DNA from: CAYFUG01 sp964346295
Lineage (GTDB): Bacteria; Patescibacteriota; Minisyncoccia; Moranbacterales; DUUL01
Direction of reading: 5' to 3'
Assembly: GCA_964346295.1 (NCBI GenBank)
Contig: CAYFUG010000025.1
Location: 1-14,400, forward strand
Length of the DNA: 14,400 bases
Shown here: one piece after another, positions 1 through 5,958 of the stretch
Layout: each line of letters begins with the position of its first letter
How positions within the stretch are numbered: the first letter of the stretch is position 1
Notes under the pieces: model-generated
The model's input: the letters and a program-made list of their open reading frames with translations, nothing else
What the model was told of the DNA's origin: nothing
Databases searched by the model: none
Made by a program: the position numbers and the translations under genes

Positions 1-84
1 GCCATTTAATCAATCAACAAAAGCCTTATTGGGAGGTATGGTAGTCTAGAGCCTATTCTATCTAAGATGGAAGAGAAGGTGCTA

Positions 85-113
85 TTGACTTTTTTAAAGA
101 AGAATGCTATTAT
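85..113 (+). promoter_or_regulatory. Promoter of the surface metallopeptidase gene
   Basis: A -35 TTGACT (85-90) and a -10 TATTAT (108-113) are separated by exactly 17 nt, with a TGC extended -10 just before the -10 box (105-107). Transcription would start near 120 and give a leader of about 27 nt before the ATG at 147. The spacing and the extended -10 are read directly; activity is inferred. Bases 1-84 upstream hold no ORF that I can support. Confidence 0.7.
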
Positions 114-146
114 CAAAAGTTAAGTTTTTAATTTTAGGACAAATAT

Positions 147-2882
147 ATGCGGGAAGAGCCCATCTTAACAGTGAGAGGAGTGCTTGCGGTAGTGACTACT
201 TTTTTGATTTTCGCAGGCGCGGTGGTTTTGTTTAGCTACATTGGACAAGACTATGGGGGACGTGAATTTTTGCCTGCTGACATTTCTGGATCAAGAGATT
301 CTTCTTGCGAAGATGATGATGCTGACTTTAACATGAGGTTTGTTTTATTGGTTAATTCTGAGGAGCAAGCAACCTCAGAGAGGATTGAATTTTTAAATCA
401 AACAAAGACTCTTTTTGAAGACTCTTTTGATAGAGCAACAGATGGTTTAGCTAAGATGAACACCAGTGAGGAGGTTGTCGTTTTGGATATATCTCAAATA
501 GAGGGGGCTTTTACGAGTAGTGGAAAATTAAACTTTACTGATATTGCCAAGGCGTTTTATGAGATTTATCCAGACAATTTTGATTTCCTTAGTTTTTATA
601 CAGCCTTTAATCCAGAGGCTATGGTTAGCAGCAGCACTCAGTTTTACAGAAGGGCAAAGAGCCAGATTGAAGGAATTGGTTTAAATATTTTTGACTCAAC
701 TGAAAGTTATGGGTCAGAGGATGGTAAATTAAGAGGACTGCTTTTTTTGGGCCTAGTAGACAGCTACATTAACAACACCGAAGAAGAATTAACCAGGAAT
801 ACTACTCAAAATGCATTATTACATGAAACCGGCCATGAATGGTGCTGTTATATAGGAAGTAATTTTGGTGAGGGAAGTTCATTAGAGATAAAGCAGCAAA
901 GCATCCATTATTATGTTGGTTTACAATCTCAGGACTTTATTAAATCCGCTATGAATGCCCATTCTTGGGAGTCAAATGAATCAGGAGGATTTAGTGATAG
1001 GGGTGTTTTAAATGAAGAGGGGAACATTGGTCTTTTTAAATACCACCCCTTCACACTTTACTTTATGGGGGTTTTACCAGAGAGCAGGTATGATGAGCAA
1101 TATGATCTTTATGATGCAGGTGAATGGGGTGTTCCAGGTGGAATAGATCAAGAAAATGCTGTTTTTTATAAAAAAGTTAGCGTGGATGATATTATAGAGG
1201 AAGAGGGGATTCGGCAGTGCTTTAGTCAGGCTGATGATTGTTCAGGCTCTATTTCTGGAGTTGTTTTTCATGACGAAAACAAAAATGGTGTCAAGGACAA
1301 TGAAGAAAGTGGTATTAGAGGAGCACAAGTTTCTTTAAGTGGAGAAGCCAACCATGAAACCAGCTCCACATATCCTGGAGAATTTACCTTCTCTAATCTT
1401 TGTGCAGGAAATTACGAAATTACTGTAAATGAAAGCAATATAAAAGAAGAGCTCGGAGTAGAGAATTTAACAGGCGGCACATCTCAAACACTTTCTTTAT
1501 CTAGTGACAGTGAAAACAAGGAGGCCCCAGGCTTTGGATTTTATCCAAGAGAAGAAGAGCCCGTTGATTGCCCTAGCACTCTTAGTATTAGAGTCTTTTG
1601 GGATGAAAACGGAAATGGAAGCTACGATTCCACAAACGGAGAAAGAGCTATTGATTTTAACTCAAGTTTGGGAAGGGAGCTCTTAGAGCTTAGAAAAGAA
1701 ATTCAAGAAGATGGCTCGGGGGGTTCTTCTAGCAGTGTCCCGATTGACTATGAAGGAGTTGACTCTGCAGCAAATGGAGTAGGCGCAGTTTATGAAGATT
1801 TGTGTCCAGGAGATTATAACTTTAAAATCAATAAAGAAGAATTGACAGATTTTATTAAAGGAGTTGTTTTGGACGGTGAAGACAGAGAGGTTGTTTTTTC
1901 CAATGAAAACTTAGAATGGGACTTTAATTTGCAAAATTCAAAAGAGATCGAACTTTATTTTGAGGTAGAAGAAGAAGTTCCCACTTGTCAAAGCAAAGTC
2001 ATTGGGTTTGTTTGGCACGATGAAAATAAAGATGGACTCAAAGGCAATGACGAAGAAGGTATCGCCGATATTGAAGTATCTCTGGAGACAGAAGGAGTTG
2101 AGCAAGTGACTACTTCTTTAAGTAGCGGTGAATTTATTTTTTCCGCTCTTTGTCCTGGTGATTATCAAGTTGAATTTCAGAACGAAGATTCTAATAACGA
2201 ACTGATCGAAACAGTACTAGGAACTGAGTTCTCTAATTCTTCTGATTTTAGTAACTCTTTTACTTTAAGCGAAAACCAAGAGAAGTCTTTGCAGGGATTT
2301 GGCTTTTATCCAGAGATTGATGAAGAAGATGACAATGATGGCGACCAAGGTGATCAAGATCAAGACGATTCAGATGATGATGACGACGATAATCAAGGCG
2401 ATAATAACAGTAATGATGATAACGATGATGAAGATAATTGCGAAGGCTCCATTCAGGGCTATGTTTGGGAAGATGAAGATGAAGATGAAGACCGTGATAG
2501 CGATGAAGACGGTATCGACGATGTTACCGTGCGTCTCCGAGGCGATCTTGAACAAGATACTGAAACTAATTCTCGTGGAAAATATGTCTTTTCTAACCTT
2601 TGCGCCGGAAATTACGAGGTACAGGTAAGTGAAAGTGATGCCGAGGAGGAATTGGATAAAGATCATGTCAAGAGGAGCACCTCAGATAATTATGAAGTAG
2701 AATTAGAGGATGATAACGACGACGAAGACGGTTACGACTTTGGATTCTTTGGCTGGGATACCCCCGATACCGGAATTAGCGCGGGAGGATTAGCAATAAT
2801 TTTTGCCTTAGCTCTAATTTTAACTTTAGGGGCGATGATCGGAATTCAAAAGTATCGCGCTAAAAATTCCAGCTCAAAATAA
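147..2882 (+). CDS. Surface-anchored HExxH metallopeptidase-like protein with four SdrD-B-like domains
   Basis: A 911-residue predicted extracytoplasmic protein. It has an N-terminal hydrophobic segment (about 11-32) and then a domain with the zincin motif HETGH (H226, E227, H230, followed by EW) and a downstream YHPFTLYFMG segment that resembles uncharacterised zinc peptidases. Four Cna/SdrD-B-like beta domains follow at roughly 365-470, 475-612, 614-722 and 765-868. Each carries a DEN/DED acidic calcium-type loop near its start and an LC-(A/P)-G-(N/D)-Y signature. An Asp/Asn-rich linker (about 726-764) precedes domain four. The C-terminus has TPDTG (872-876), a hydrophobic helix (about 878-900) and a basic tail, like a sortase signal or a simple membrane anchor. 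The start is ATG with only a weak AGGA-like RBS, but a strong promoter lies just upstream. Peptidase activity, substrate and third zinc ligand are not shown by the sequence. A role in attachment or processing at a host or partner surface is inference. Confidence 0.85.
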   Translation: MREEPILTVRGVLAVVTTFLIFAGAVVLFSYIGQDYGGREFLPADISGSRDSSCEDDDADFNMRFVLLVNSEEQATSERIEFLNQTKTLFEDSFDRATDGLAKMNTSEEVVVLDISQIEGAFTSSGKLNFTDIAKAFYEIYPDNFDFLSFYTAFNPEAMVSSSTQFYRRAKSQIEGIGLNIFDSTESYGSEDGKLRGLLFLGLVDSYINNTEEELTRNTTQNALLHETGHEWCCYIGSNFGEGSSLEIKQQSIHYYVGLQSQDFIKSAMNAHSWESNESGGFSDRGVLNEEGNIGLFKYHPFTLYFMGVLPESRYDEQYDLYDAGEWGVPGGIDQENAVFYKKVSVDDIIEEEGIRQCFSQADDCSGSISGVVFHDENKNGVKDNEESGIRGAQVSLSGEANHETSSTYPGEFTFSNLCAGNYEITVNESNIKEELGVENLTGGTSQTLSLSSDSENKEAPGFGFYPREEEPVDCPSTLSIRVFWDENGNGSYDSTNGERAIDFNSSLGRELLELRKEIQEDGSGGSSSSVPIDYEGVDSAANGVGAVYEDLCPGDYNFKINKEELTDFIKGVVLDGEDREVVFSNENLEWDFNLQNSKEIELYFEVEEEVPTCQSKVIGFVWHDENKDGLKGNDEEGIADIEVSLETEGVEQVTTSLSSGEFIFSALCPGDYQVEFQNEDSNNELIETVLGTEFSNSSDFSNSFTLSENQEKSLQGFGFYPEIDEEDDNDGDQGDQDQDDSDDDDDDNQGDNNSNDDNDDEDNCEGSIQGYVWEDEDEDEDRDSDEDGIDDVTVRLRGDLEQDTETNSRGKYVFSNLCAGNYEVQVSESDAEEELDKDHVKRSTSDNYEVELEDDNDDEDGYDFGFFGWDTPDTGISAGGLAIIFALALILTLGAMIGIQKYRAKNSSSK

Positions 2883-2951
2883 GCTTTAAATTTTATTAAA
2901 AGTCGCTAGATTGATTTATTTTTAAATTCAAAGCTTAAGATTGCCAATCTT
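2881..2951 (+). terminator. AT-rich hairpins just after the surface-protein gene (weak terminator candidate)
   Basis: Starting in the stop codon, 2881-2893 pairs with 2924-2936 over 13 positions with one mismatch (arms beginning and ending in AAGCTT). It is followed directly by a second hairpin, AAGATT-GCC-AATCTT (2937-2951). There is no GC-rich stem and no clean U-tract, so this may be a processing or stability element instead of an intrinsic terminator. Confidence 0.35.
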
Positions 2952-3094
2952 CAAGAAGTTTTAAAAATCAAACAAAAATCATTTAAGTGACCCTATTCGC
3001 TGTTTTCCGGGGCACTTTTTAGCAATTTTAATAAATATTAAAGATTGGTTTTAAGAAATATTTCAAGGAATTTTAATTATTGGCACTAAAAAGC

Positions 3095-3122
3095 TTGACG
3101 GAAAACCTTTTTTTGCTAGAAT
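3095..3122 (+). promoter_or_regulatory. Promoter for the LysM-like membrane protein and its long leader
   Basis: TTGACG (3095-3100), a 16-nt spacer, a TGC extended -10 (3114-3116) and TAGAAT (3117-3122). The start near 3130 implies a leader of roughly 240 nt that contains the paired RNA element at 3256-3340. The rest of 2952-3374 is AT-rich and holds no ORF that I can support. A weaker alternative promoter, TTGATT (3203-3208) with TATAGT (3224-3229), has a short 15-nt spacer. Confidence 0.5.
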
Positions 3123-3255
3123 CAGGCTCAGGATTGACTAGAAATTTAGCTTTATATTTTTTATTCCTAGAAAATTTTAAGAAAAACAAAAAGCCCTCCC
3201 AATTGATTCTAATGGTAATTTATTATAGTTAAAAATTAATCTTTTTGGTGGCGGT

Positions 3256-3340
3256 AGGATTTACGCGCTCAGAGAGTCAGGCACAGGAGGAGTGAATTTT
3301 TGATGCGAGGCTTGATTAACTGAAGGCGTAAATCCTGTGC
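3256..3340 (+). promoter_or_regulatory. Structured 5' leader element with two competing or pseudoknotted pairings
   Basis: AGGATTTACGC (3256-3266) is perfectly complementary to GCGTAAATCCT (3326-3336). Inside that stem, GCACAGGA (3281-3288) is perfectly complementary to TCCTGTGC (3333-3340). The two 3' partners share TCCT (3333-3336), so the helices either exclude each other or form a partial pseudoknot. The second 3' arm ends about 35 nt before the ATG at 3375. This is typical of a cis-regulatory leader, but it matches no riboswitch class I recognise. The pairings are visible; the regulatory role is inferred. Confidence 0.5.
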
Positions 3341-3374
3341 AAAGCTAAAAAGTCTAGAAAGGCAGGTGAAAAAA

Positions 3375-4139
3375 ATGGCAGACGAAGAATATCGAGAAGA
3401 CCAGGAAGATTACGAAGAAGAAGAGGGCGGTTTTAAAACTTGGCTCCAAGACAATATTCGTATCATCCTGGCAGTGCTAATCGTAGCCTTAATTGCCGTC
3501 GGTCTTTATTCTTACTCTCAGCGAGTTCCTGGGCCAGGTGAAGGAGACCAAGAAACAGCTCAAGAGGAAACTCAAGAAGGCGAAGAAGAGGTTAGTGTAA
3601 CGGAAGAAACCGAAGGTGAAGAGGAGGTTGTAACTGAAGAGGGTGACGTAGCAGTTTCTGGTGAAGATCAAGAGGTTCAAGTAGGCAACGGAGCTACTAC
3701 TACCGAAACCGGAGAAGGTCAAACGGATCAATCTCAAGGCAAGGGTAGCGGTAAAGGCAAAGGTGGCTGGACTGTAGAAGAAGAGCAAGCAGCCTTGGAA
3801 TCTGGAGACACCGAAGAAAGTCAAACTAGTCAGACTACTCAAAACACGGGAGAGGTAATTGTGGTAACTGCTCAGCCTGGCGATAGCATCACTACTATGG
3901 CTCGAAAGGCTTTAGGAGAGTATGTTAATCAAACTGGAGAAACCGGTCTTAACGCTCAGCATAAAGTTTTCGTAGAAGATTACTTGCGAAAGCGAGTTTC
4001 TCAGCACCGAGTAAGCGTTGGACAAGAAGTTAGCTTCTCTAAGTCCATGATTCAAGAGGCAATCCAAGGAGCTAAAAACTTAAATCAAAGTCAGCTTAGC
4101 TACTTAGAGCGTTTTTCTAGTAGAGTACCCAGTCTCTAA
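3375..4139 (+). CDS. Single-TM protein with acidic linker and C-terminal LysM-like domain
   Basis: Counting from an in-frame GTG at 3366 (257 residues), an acidic cytoplasmic head (to about 28) is followed by one TM helix (about 31-48), a long Glu/Thr/Gln/Gly-rich linker (about 55-160) and a C-terminal domain (about 163-257). That domain opens VVTAQPGDSITTMARKAL, a LysM-like start, and continues with a helical part. I chose the ATG at 3375 over the GTG because AGGTG (3364-3368) sits six bases upstream of it. The layout places the last domain outside the membrane, where it could bind peptidoglycan; binding is inferred. It lies directly downstream of a long structured leader. I know this type of protein from Patescibacteria but no experimental function. 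Codon-level reading is clear and no disruption is seen. Confidence 0.8.
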   Translation: MADEEYREDQEDYEEEEGGFKTWLQDNIRIILAVLIVALIAVGLYSYSQRVPGPGEGDQETAQEETQEGEEEVSVTEETEGEEEVVTEEGDVAVSGEDQEVQVGNGATTTETGEGQTDQSQGKGSGKGKGGWTVEEEQAALESGDTEESQTSQTTQNTGEVIVVTAQPGDSITTMARKALGEYVNQTGETGLNAQHKVFVEDYLRKRVSQHRVSVGQEVSFSKSMIQEAIQGAKNLNQSQLSYLERFSSRVPSL

Positions 4140-4166
4140 AAGCAGTAATAGTAGAAGGAGATAGAT

Positions 4167-4193
4167 ATGGCAGACGTGTTATTTGACTGGTAA
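4167..4193 (+). CDS. Eight-codon ORF with ideal ribosome binding site
   Basis: AAGGAG (4155-4160) lies six bases before ATG (4167), giving MADVLFDW and then TAA. It is the best Shine-Dalgarno in the window, yet the frame closes at once. Its first ten bases, ATGGCAGACG, are the same as at the start of the LysM-like gene (3375). It could be a leader peptide, a relic of a duplicated gene start or a translated piece of a small RNA. Nothing downstream on this strand is an obvious target. Low certainty. Confidence 0.3.
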   Translation: MADVLFDW

Positions 4194-4261
4194 TTCCGAA
4201 GGAACTCTTGGGTGCAGTGAAGAAAATTAAGTCAAAGAGCTTAAGATTAGAAAACAGTGCT

Positions 4262-4399
4262 CATGCTTAAGCTGAAAGAAAACAAAAAGCAAAACTAAAT
4301 AAAGCTTAGCATGGTTTTTAGATAAAACTCCTGTCTGTAATTATTGAAAAGTATTTGCTCTGTTAAAGAATTATTATCCAAAGATGTCTTTAGGAGTTT
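4262..4399 (+). ncRNA. Possible structured 3' UTR or small RNA ahead of the terminator
   Basis: The 4194-4408 stretch has no ORF of note. Two long-range pairings are visible: 4262-4273 (CATGCTTAAGCT) with 4303-4313 (AGCTTAGCATG), one bulge, followed by GTTTTTAG; and 4325-4332 (AAACTCCT) with 4392-4399 (AGGAGTTT), perfect. Together with the strong terminator that follows they suggest a stable transcript end. I see no match to tmRNA, SRP RNA, 6S or RNase P cores. Confidence 0.35.
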
Positions 4400-4408
4400 A
4401 ACAAGCTT

Positions 4409-4448
4409 AAACTAAAACCCCGTCCTTAATTAGGCGGGGTTTTAGTTT
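4409..4448. terminator. Strong bidirectional intrinsic terminator
   Basis: AAACTAAAACCCCG (4409-4422) and CGGGGTTTTAGTTT (4435-4448) form a perfect 14-bp stem with a 12-nt loop. The A-rich 5' side and T-rich 3' side let it work both ways, ending the LysM-like transcription unit on the plus strand and the recombinase unit on the minus strand. This is the usual layout between convergent genes. Confidence 0.85.
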
Positions 4449-4473
4449 GGAAGGTTTTAGTCGTCTAAGTCTA

Positions 4474-4502
4474 TTGACAATTTTTATAAATTATGTTATT
4501 CT
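4474..4502 (+). promoter_or_regulatory. Consensus promoter directed into the 3' end of the recombinase gene
   Basis: TTGACA (4474-4479), a 17-nt spacer, a TGT extended -10 (4494-4496) and TATTCT (4497-4502). It is one of the best promoters here, but the only gene downstream is on the opposite strand. The implied RNA begins near 4509 and would be antisense to the recombinase gene. It shares the 14-mer AGTCTATTGACAAT (4468-4481) with the promoter at 5644. Confidence 0.6.
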
Positions 4503-4555
4503 TAAAAAAGAGTGTCCTAAGTATAGCTACCTAAGATTCGAGCGGTAAATTTTCA

Positions 4556-5479
4556 TTAAGAAGAATTGTTTTGATCGGAAGAATGAAATTTATTGTGAAT
4601 TTCTTTGAGGTTGCGATTAGTGACGTGAGTATAAATTTGAGTAGTATTGATAGAGCTATGTCCTAGCAGAGATTGAACAGATCGGATATCGGCCCCGTTT
4701 TGTAAAAGATCGGTAGCAAAGCTATGGCGGAGAACATGGGGAGTAACTTTTTTAATAATCCCGGCTTCTCGTGCGTATTTTTTTACCAAGCGCTGGATGC
4801 TTCTAACGGAAAGCCTTAAGTCCTCCTCTTTTTGGAATCCCTTTTGATTGTGTCGGGCAAATAGGGCCGGATCAAGGTCAACTCTTTTTTCTAGGTATTG
4901 CTCCAGGGCTGTTTGGGTGGCTAATGAGAAAAAAGCAATTCTTAGTTTAGAGCCTTTTCCTCGGATAGAAAATTCTCGCTTAGCAAGATTGAGCTGATCT
5001 CGGTTAAGACTGACCAGCTCAGAAACGCGTAATCCAGAAGAAAATAATAGGCGCAATAAAGCTCGATCTCGGAGCTTTTCCACAGCTTTTCCCCGAGGAG
5101 TAGCCAAGATCCTGTCTATTTCCTCCGGTTCTAAAAAGTCTACTTGGCGGATTTCGGTGCTTCCTAGGTCAATTTTTTCTGGTGATAGAGCAGTTTCGCC
5201 TTGTTTCCCCAGGTATCTCAGAAAGCCTCGAAGGGCAATGATAGGATAATTCTGGGTTCTTCGAGAAAGTAACTCTCCTTTGGTGGTTGTTTGACGACTT
5301 AGGAATACTCGGTAGCGATGAATTAGTTTTTCGCTTATTTTCTCGGGTTTATCTATTTGACTCCACTGAAAAAACTTTTTCAAGTATCGCCGGTAAGCCT
5401 CAATGGTTTTAACGGAGCGATTTTTATCGATTTCTAAATATTCTAGGTAGTCATTAAGAAGGGCTTGGAGTTTATTCAT
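4556..5479 (-). CDS. xerC: Tyrosine recombinase of the XerC/XerD family
   Basis: A 307-residue recombinase, a normal Xer length. The N-terminal SAM-like DNA-binding domain spans about 1-95 (YLEYLEIDKNRSVKTIEAY) and the catalytic domain about 112-295. All active-site residues of the family can be placed: R151 (GLRVSEL), K175 in the GKGSK hairpin, H248 and R251 (HVLRHSFA), H274 (LLGHSSINTT) and the nucleophile Y283 (QIYTHV). It most likely resolves chromosome dimers at a dif site, as single Xer proteins do in many bacteria, but it could belong to an integrated element. XerC, XerD and XerA cannot be told apart here, so the symbol is provisional. The start ATG has no evident Shine-Dalgarno. No dif-like site was found nearby. 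Confidence 0.9.
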   Translation of the reverse strand: MNKLQALLNDYLEYLEIDKNRSVKTIEAYRRYLKKFFQWSQIDKPEKISEKLIHRYRVFLSRQTTTKGELLSRRTQNYPIIALRGFLRYLGKQGETALSPEKIDLGSTEIRQVDFLEPEEIDRILATPRGKAVEKLRDRALLRLLFSSGLRVSELVSLNRDQLNLAKREFSIRGKGSKLRIAFFSLATQTALEQYLEKRVDLDPALFARHNQKGFQKEEDLRLSVRSIQRLVKKYAREAGIIKKVTPHVLRHSFATDLLQNGADIRSVQSLLGHSSINTTQIYTHVTNRNLKEIHNKFHSSDQNNSS

Positions 5480-5513
5480 AAATTATAAGCTTTTATGGTA
5501 TACTAAAAGAAGC

Positions 5514-5616
5514 TGGTAAAATAGCGGGGATTATTTTTTATTCAGTTTTATTTTGCCTCAACAAAGGGATTAAAAAAAATTTTACCAATTCAAGAAAACC
5601 TATGGCTATTTTAACC
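5514..5616. repeat. Inverted repeats offering two alternative hairpins upstream of the recombinase gene
   Basis: TGGTAAAAT (5514-5522) pairs perfectly with ATTTTACCA (5579-5587). The overlapping TAAAATAGC (5517-5525) pairs perfectly with GCTATTTTA (5605-5613). One left arm thus has two possible partners. An extended -10 (TGG at 5496-5498, TATACT at 5499-5504) points rightwards just before it. Could be a leader switch or simply AT-rich chance pairing. No gene is seen in 5480-5707. Confidence 0.3.
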
Positions 5617-5643
5617 TAAAAAGAGATAAAAATAAAGAGTCTA

Positions 5644-5671
5644 TTGACAATCCGAATGTTTGTTTTAAACT
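5644..5671 (+). promoter_or_regulatory. Promoter for the CHAP peptidoglycan hydrolase unit
   Basis: TTGACA (5644-5649), a 16-nt spacer and TAAACT (5666-5671), with TGT at 5661-5663. TATACT (5671-5676) is an alternative -10, but its 21-nt spacing is too long. The start near 5680 would give a leader of about 280 nt before the TTG at 5959. The -35 lies in the 14-mer shared with the promoter at 4474. Confidence 0.5.
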
Positions 5672-5707
5672 ATACTTTAGCTTAAAAAATTAAGGGGTTG
5701 GGTATTG

Positions 5708-5752
5708 ATGAAACCTTTCAGTGAGCAATTGTTAAAGAAAAGAATTGTTTAA
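5708..5752 (+). CDS. Possible 14-residue leader peptide
   Basis: ATG at 5708 follows AAGGGG (5692-5697) at a workable distance and encodes MKPFSEQLLKKRIV before TAA. It sits between the promoter and the CHAP gene. It is in a different frame from the open stretch starting at 5773, and the third frame is closed between them, so one frameshift cannot join them. It may be a regulatory upstream ORF; support is only the start, the RBS and the position. Confidence 0.25.
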   Translation: MKPFSEQLLKKRIV

Positions 5753-5958
5753 CTGCTAAAAGCTTTCTATAGATACTCAATCAACAAGGAAATAGAGCCA
5801 TTAAAAGAGAATTTAATTATCAGCCACCAGCCTGGGAGGCTCGAAAGTTTTCTAATAAAAACTCAGAAAAAATTCGAGAAACAGCTCTCCTGGAAAAAAG
5901 CTGGAAAAGCGAAGCTGCTGCTTACCTTAAAGTAGAACGCAGTTGGGCCGATAAATTA

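Noticed and set aside
2299..2666. Met/Lys/Ile-rich and Ile-rich ORFs over the Asp-rich linker
   Set aside because: They are out-of-frame and reverse readings of the GAT/GAC-rich linker of the surface protein.
4140..4450. tmRNA, SRP RNA or RNase P RNA in the gene-free segment
   Set aside because: No tRNA-like ends, no GGTCAGG...GGAAGG...AGCAG core and no RNase P signature; the TTCCGAAGGAA palindrome alone is not enough.
4480..4501. dif-like site next to the Xer gene (ATAA ... TTATGTTA)
   Set aside because: The two half-site-like words are separated by a single base, not the 6-8 bp a Xer core site needs, and the sequence is fully explained as a promoter.
5708..5958. A single frameshift joining the 14-codon ORF to the CHAP gene
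   Set aside because: The 5708 frame stops at 5750-5752 and the CHAP frame is closed by TAG at 5770-5772; the third frame also has stops (5733, 5757), so two or more errors would be needed.
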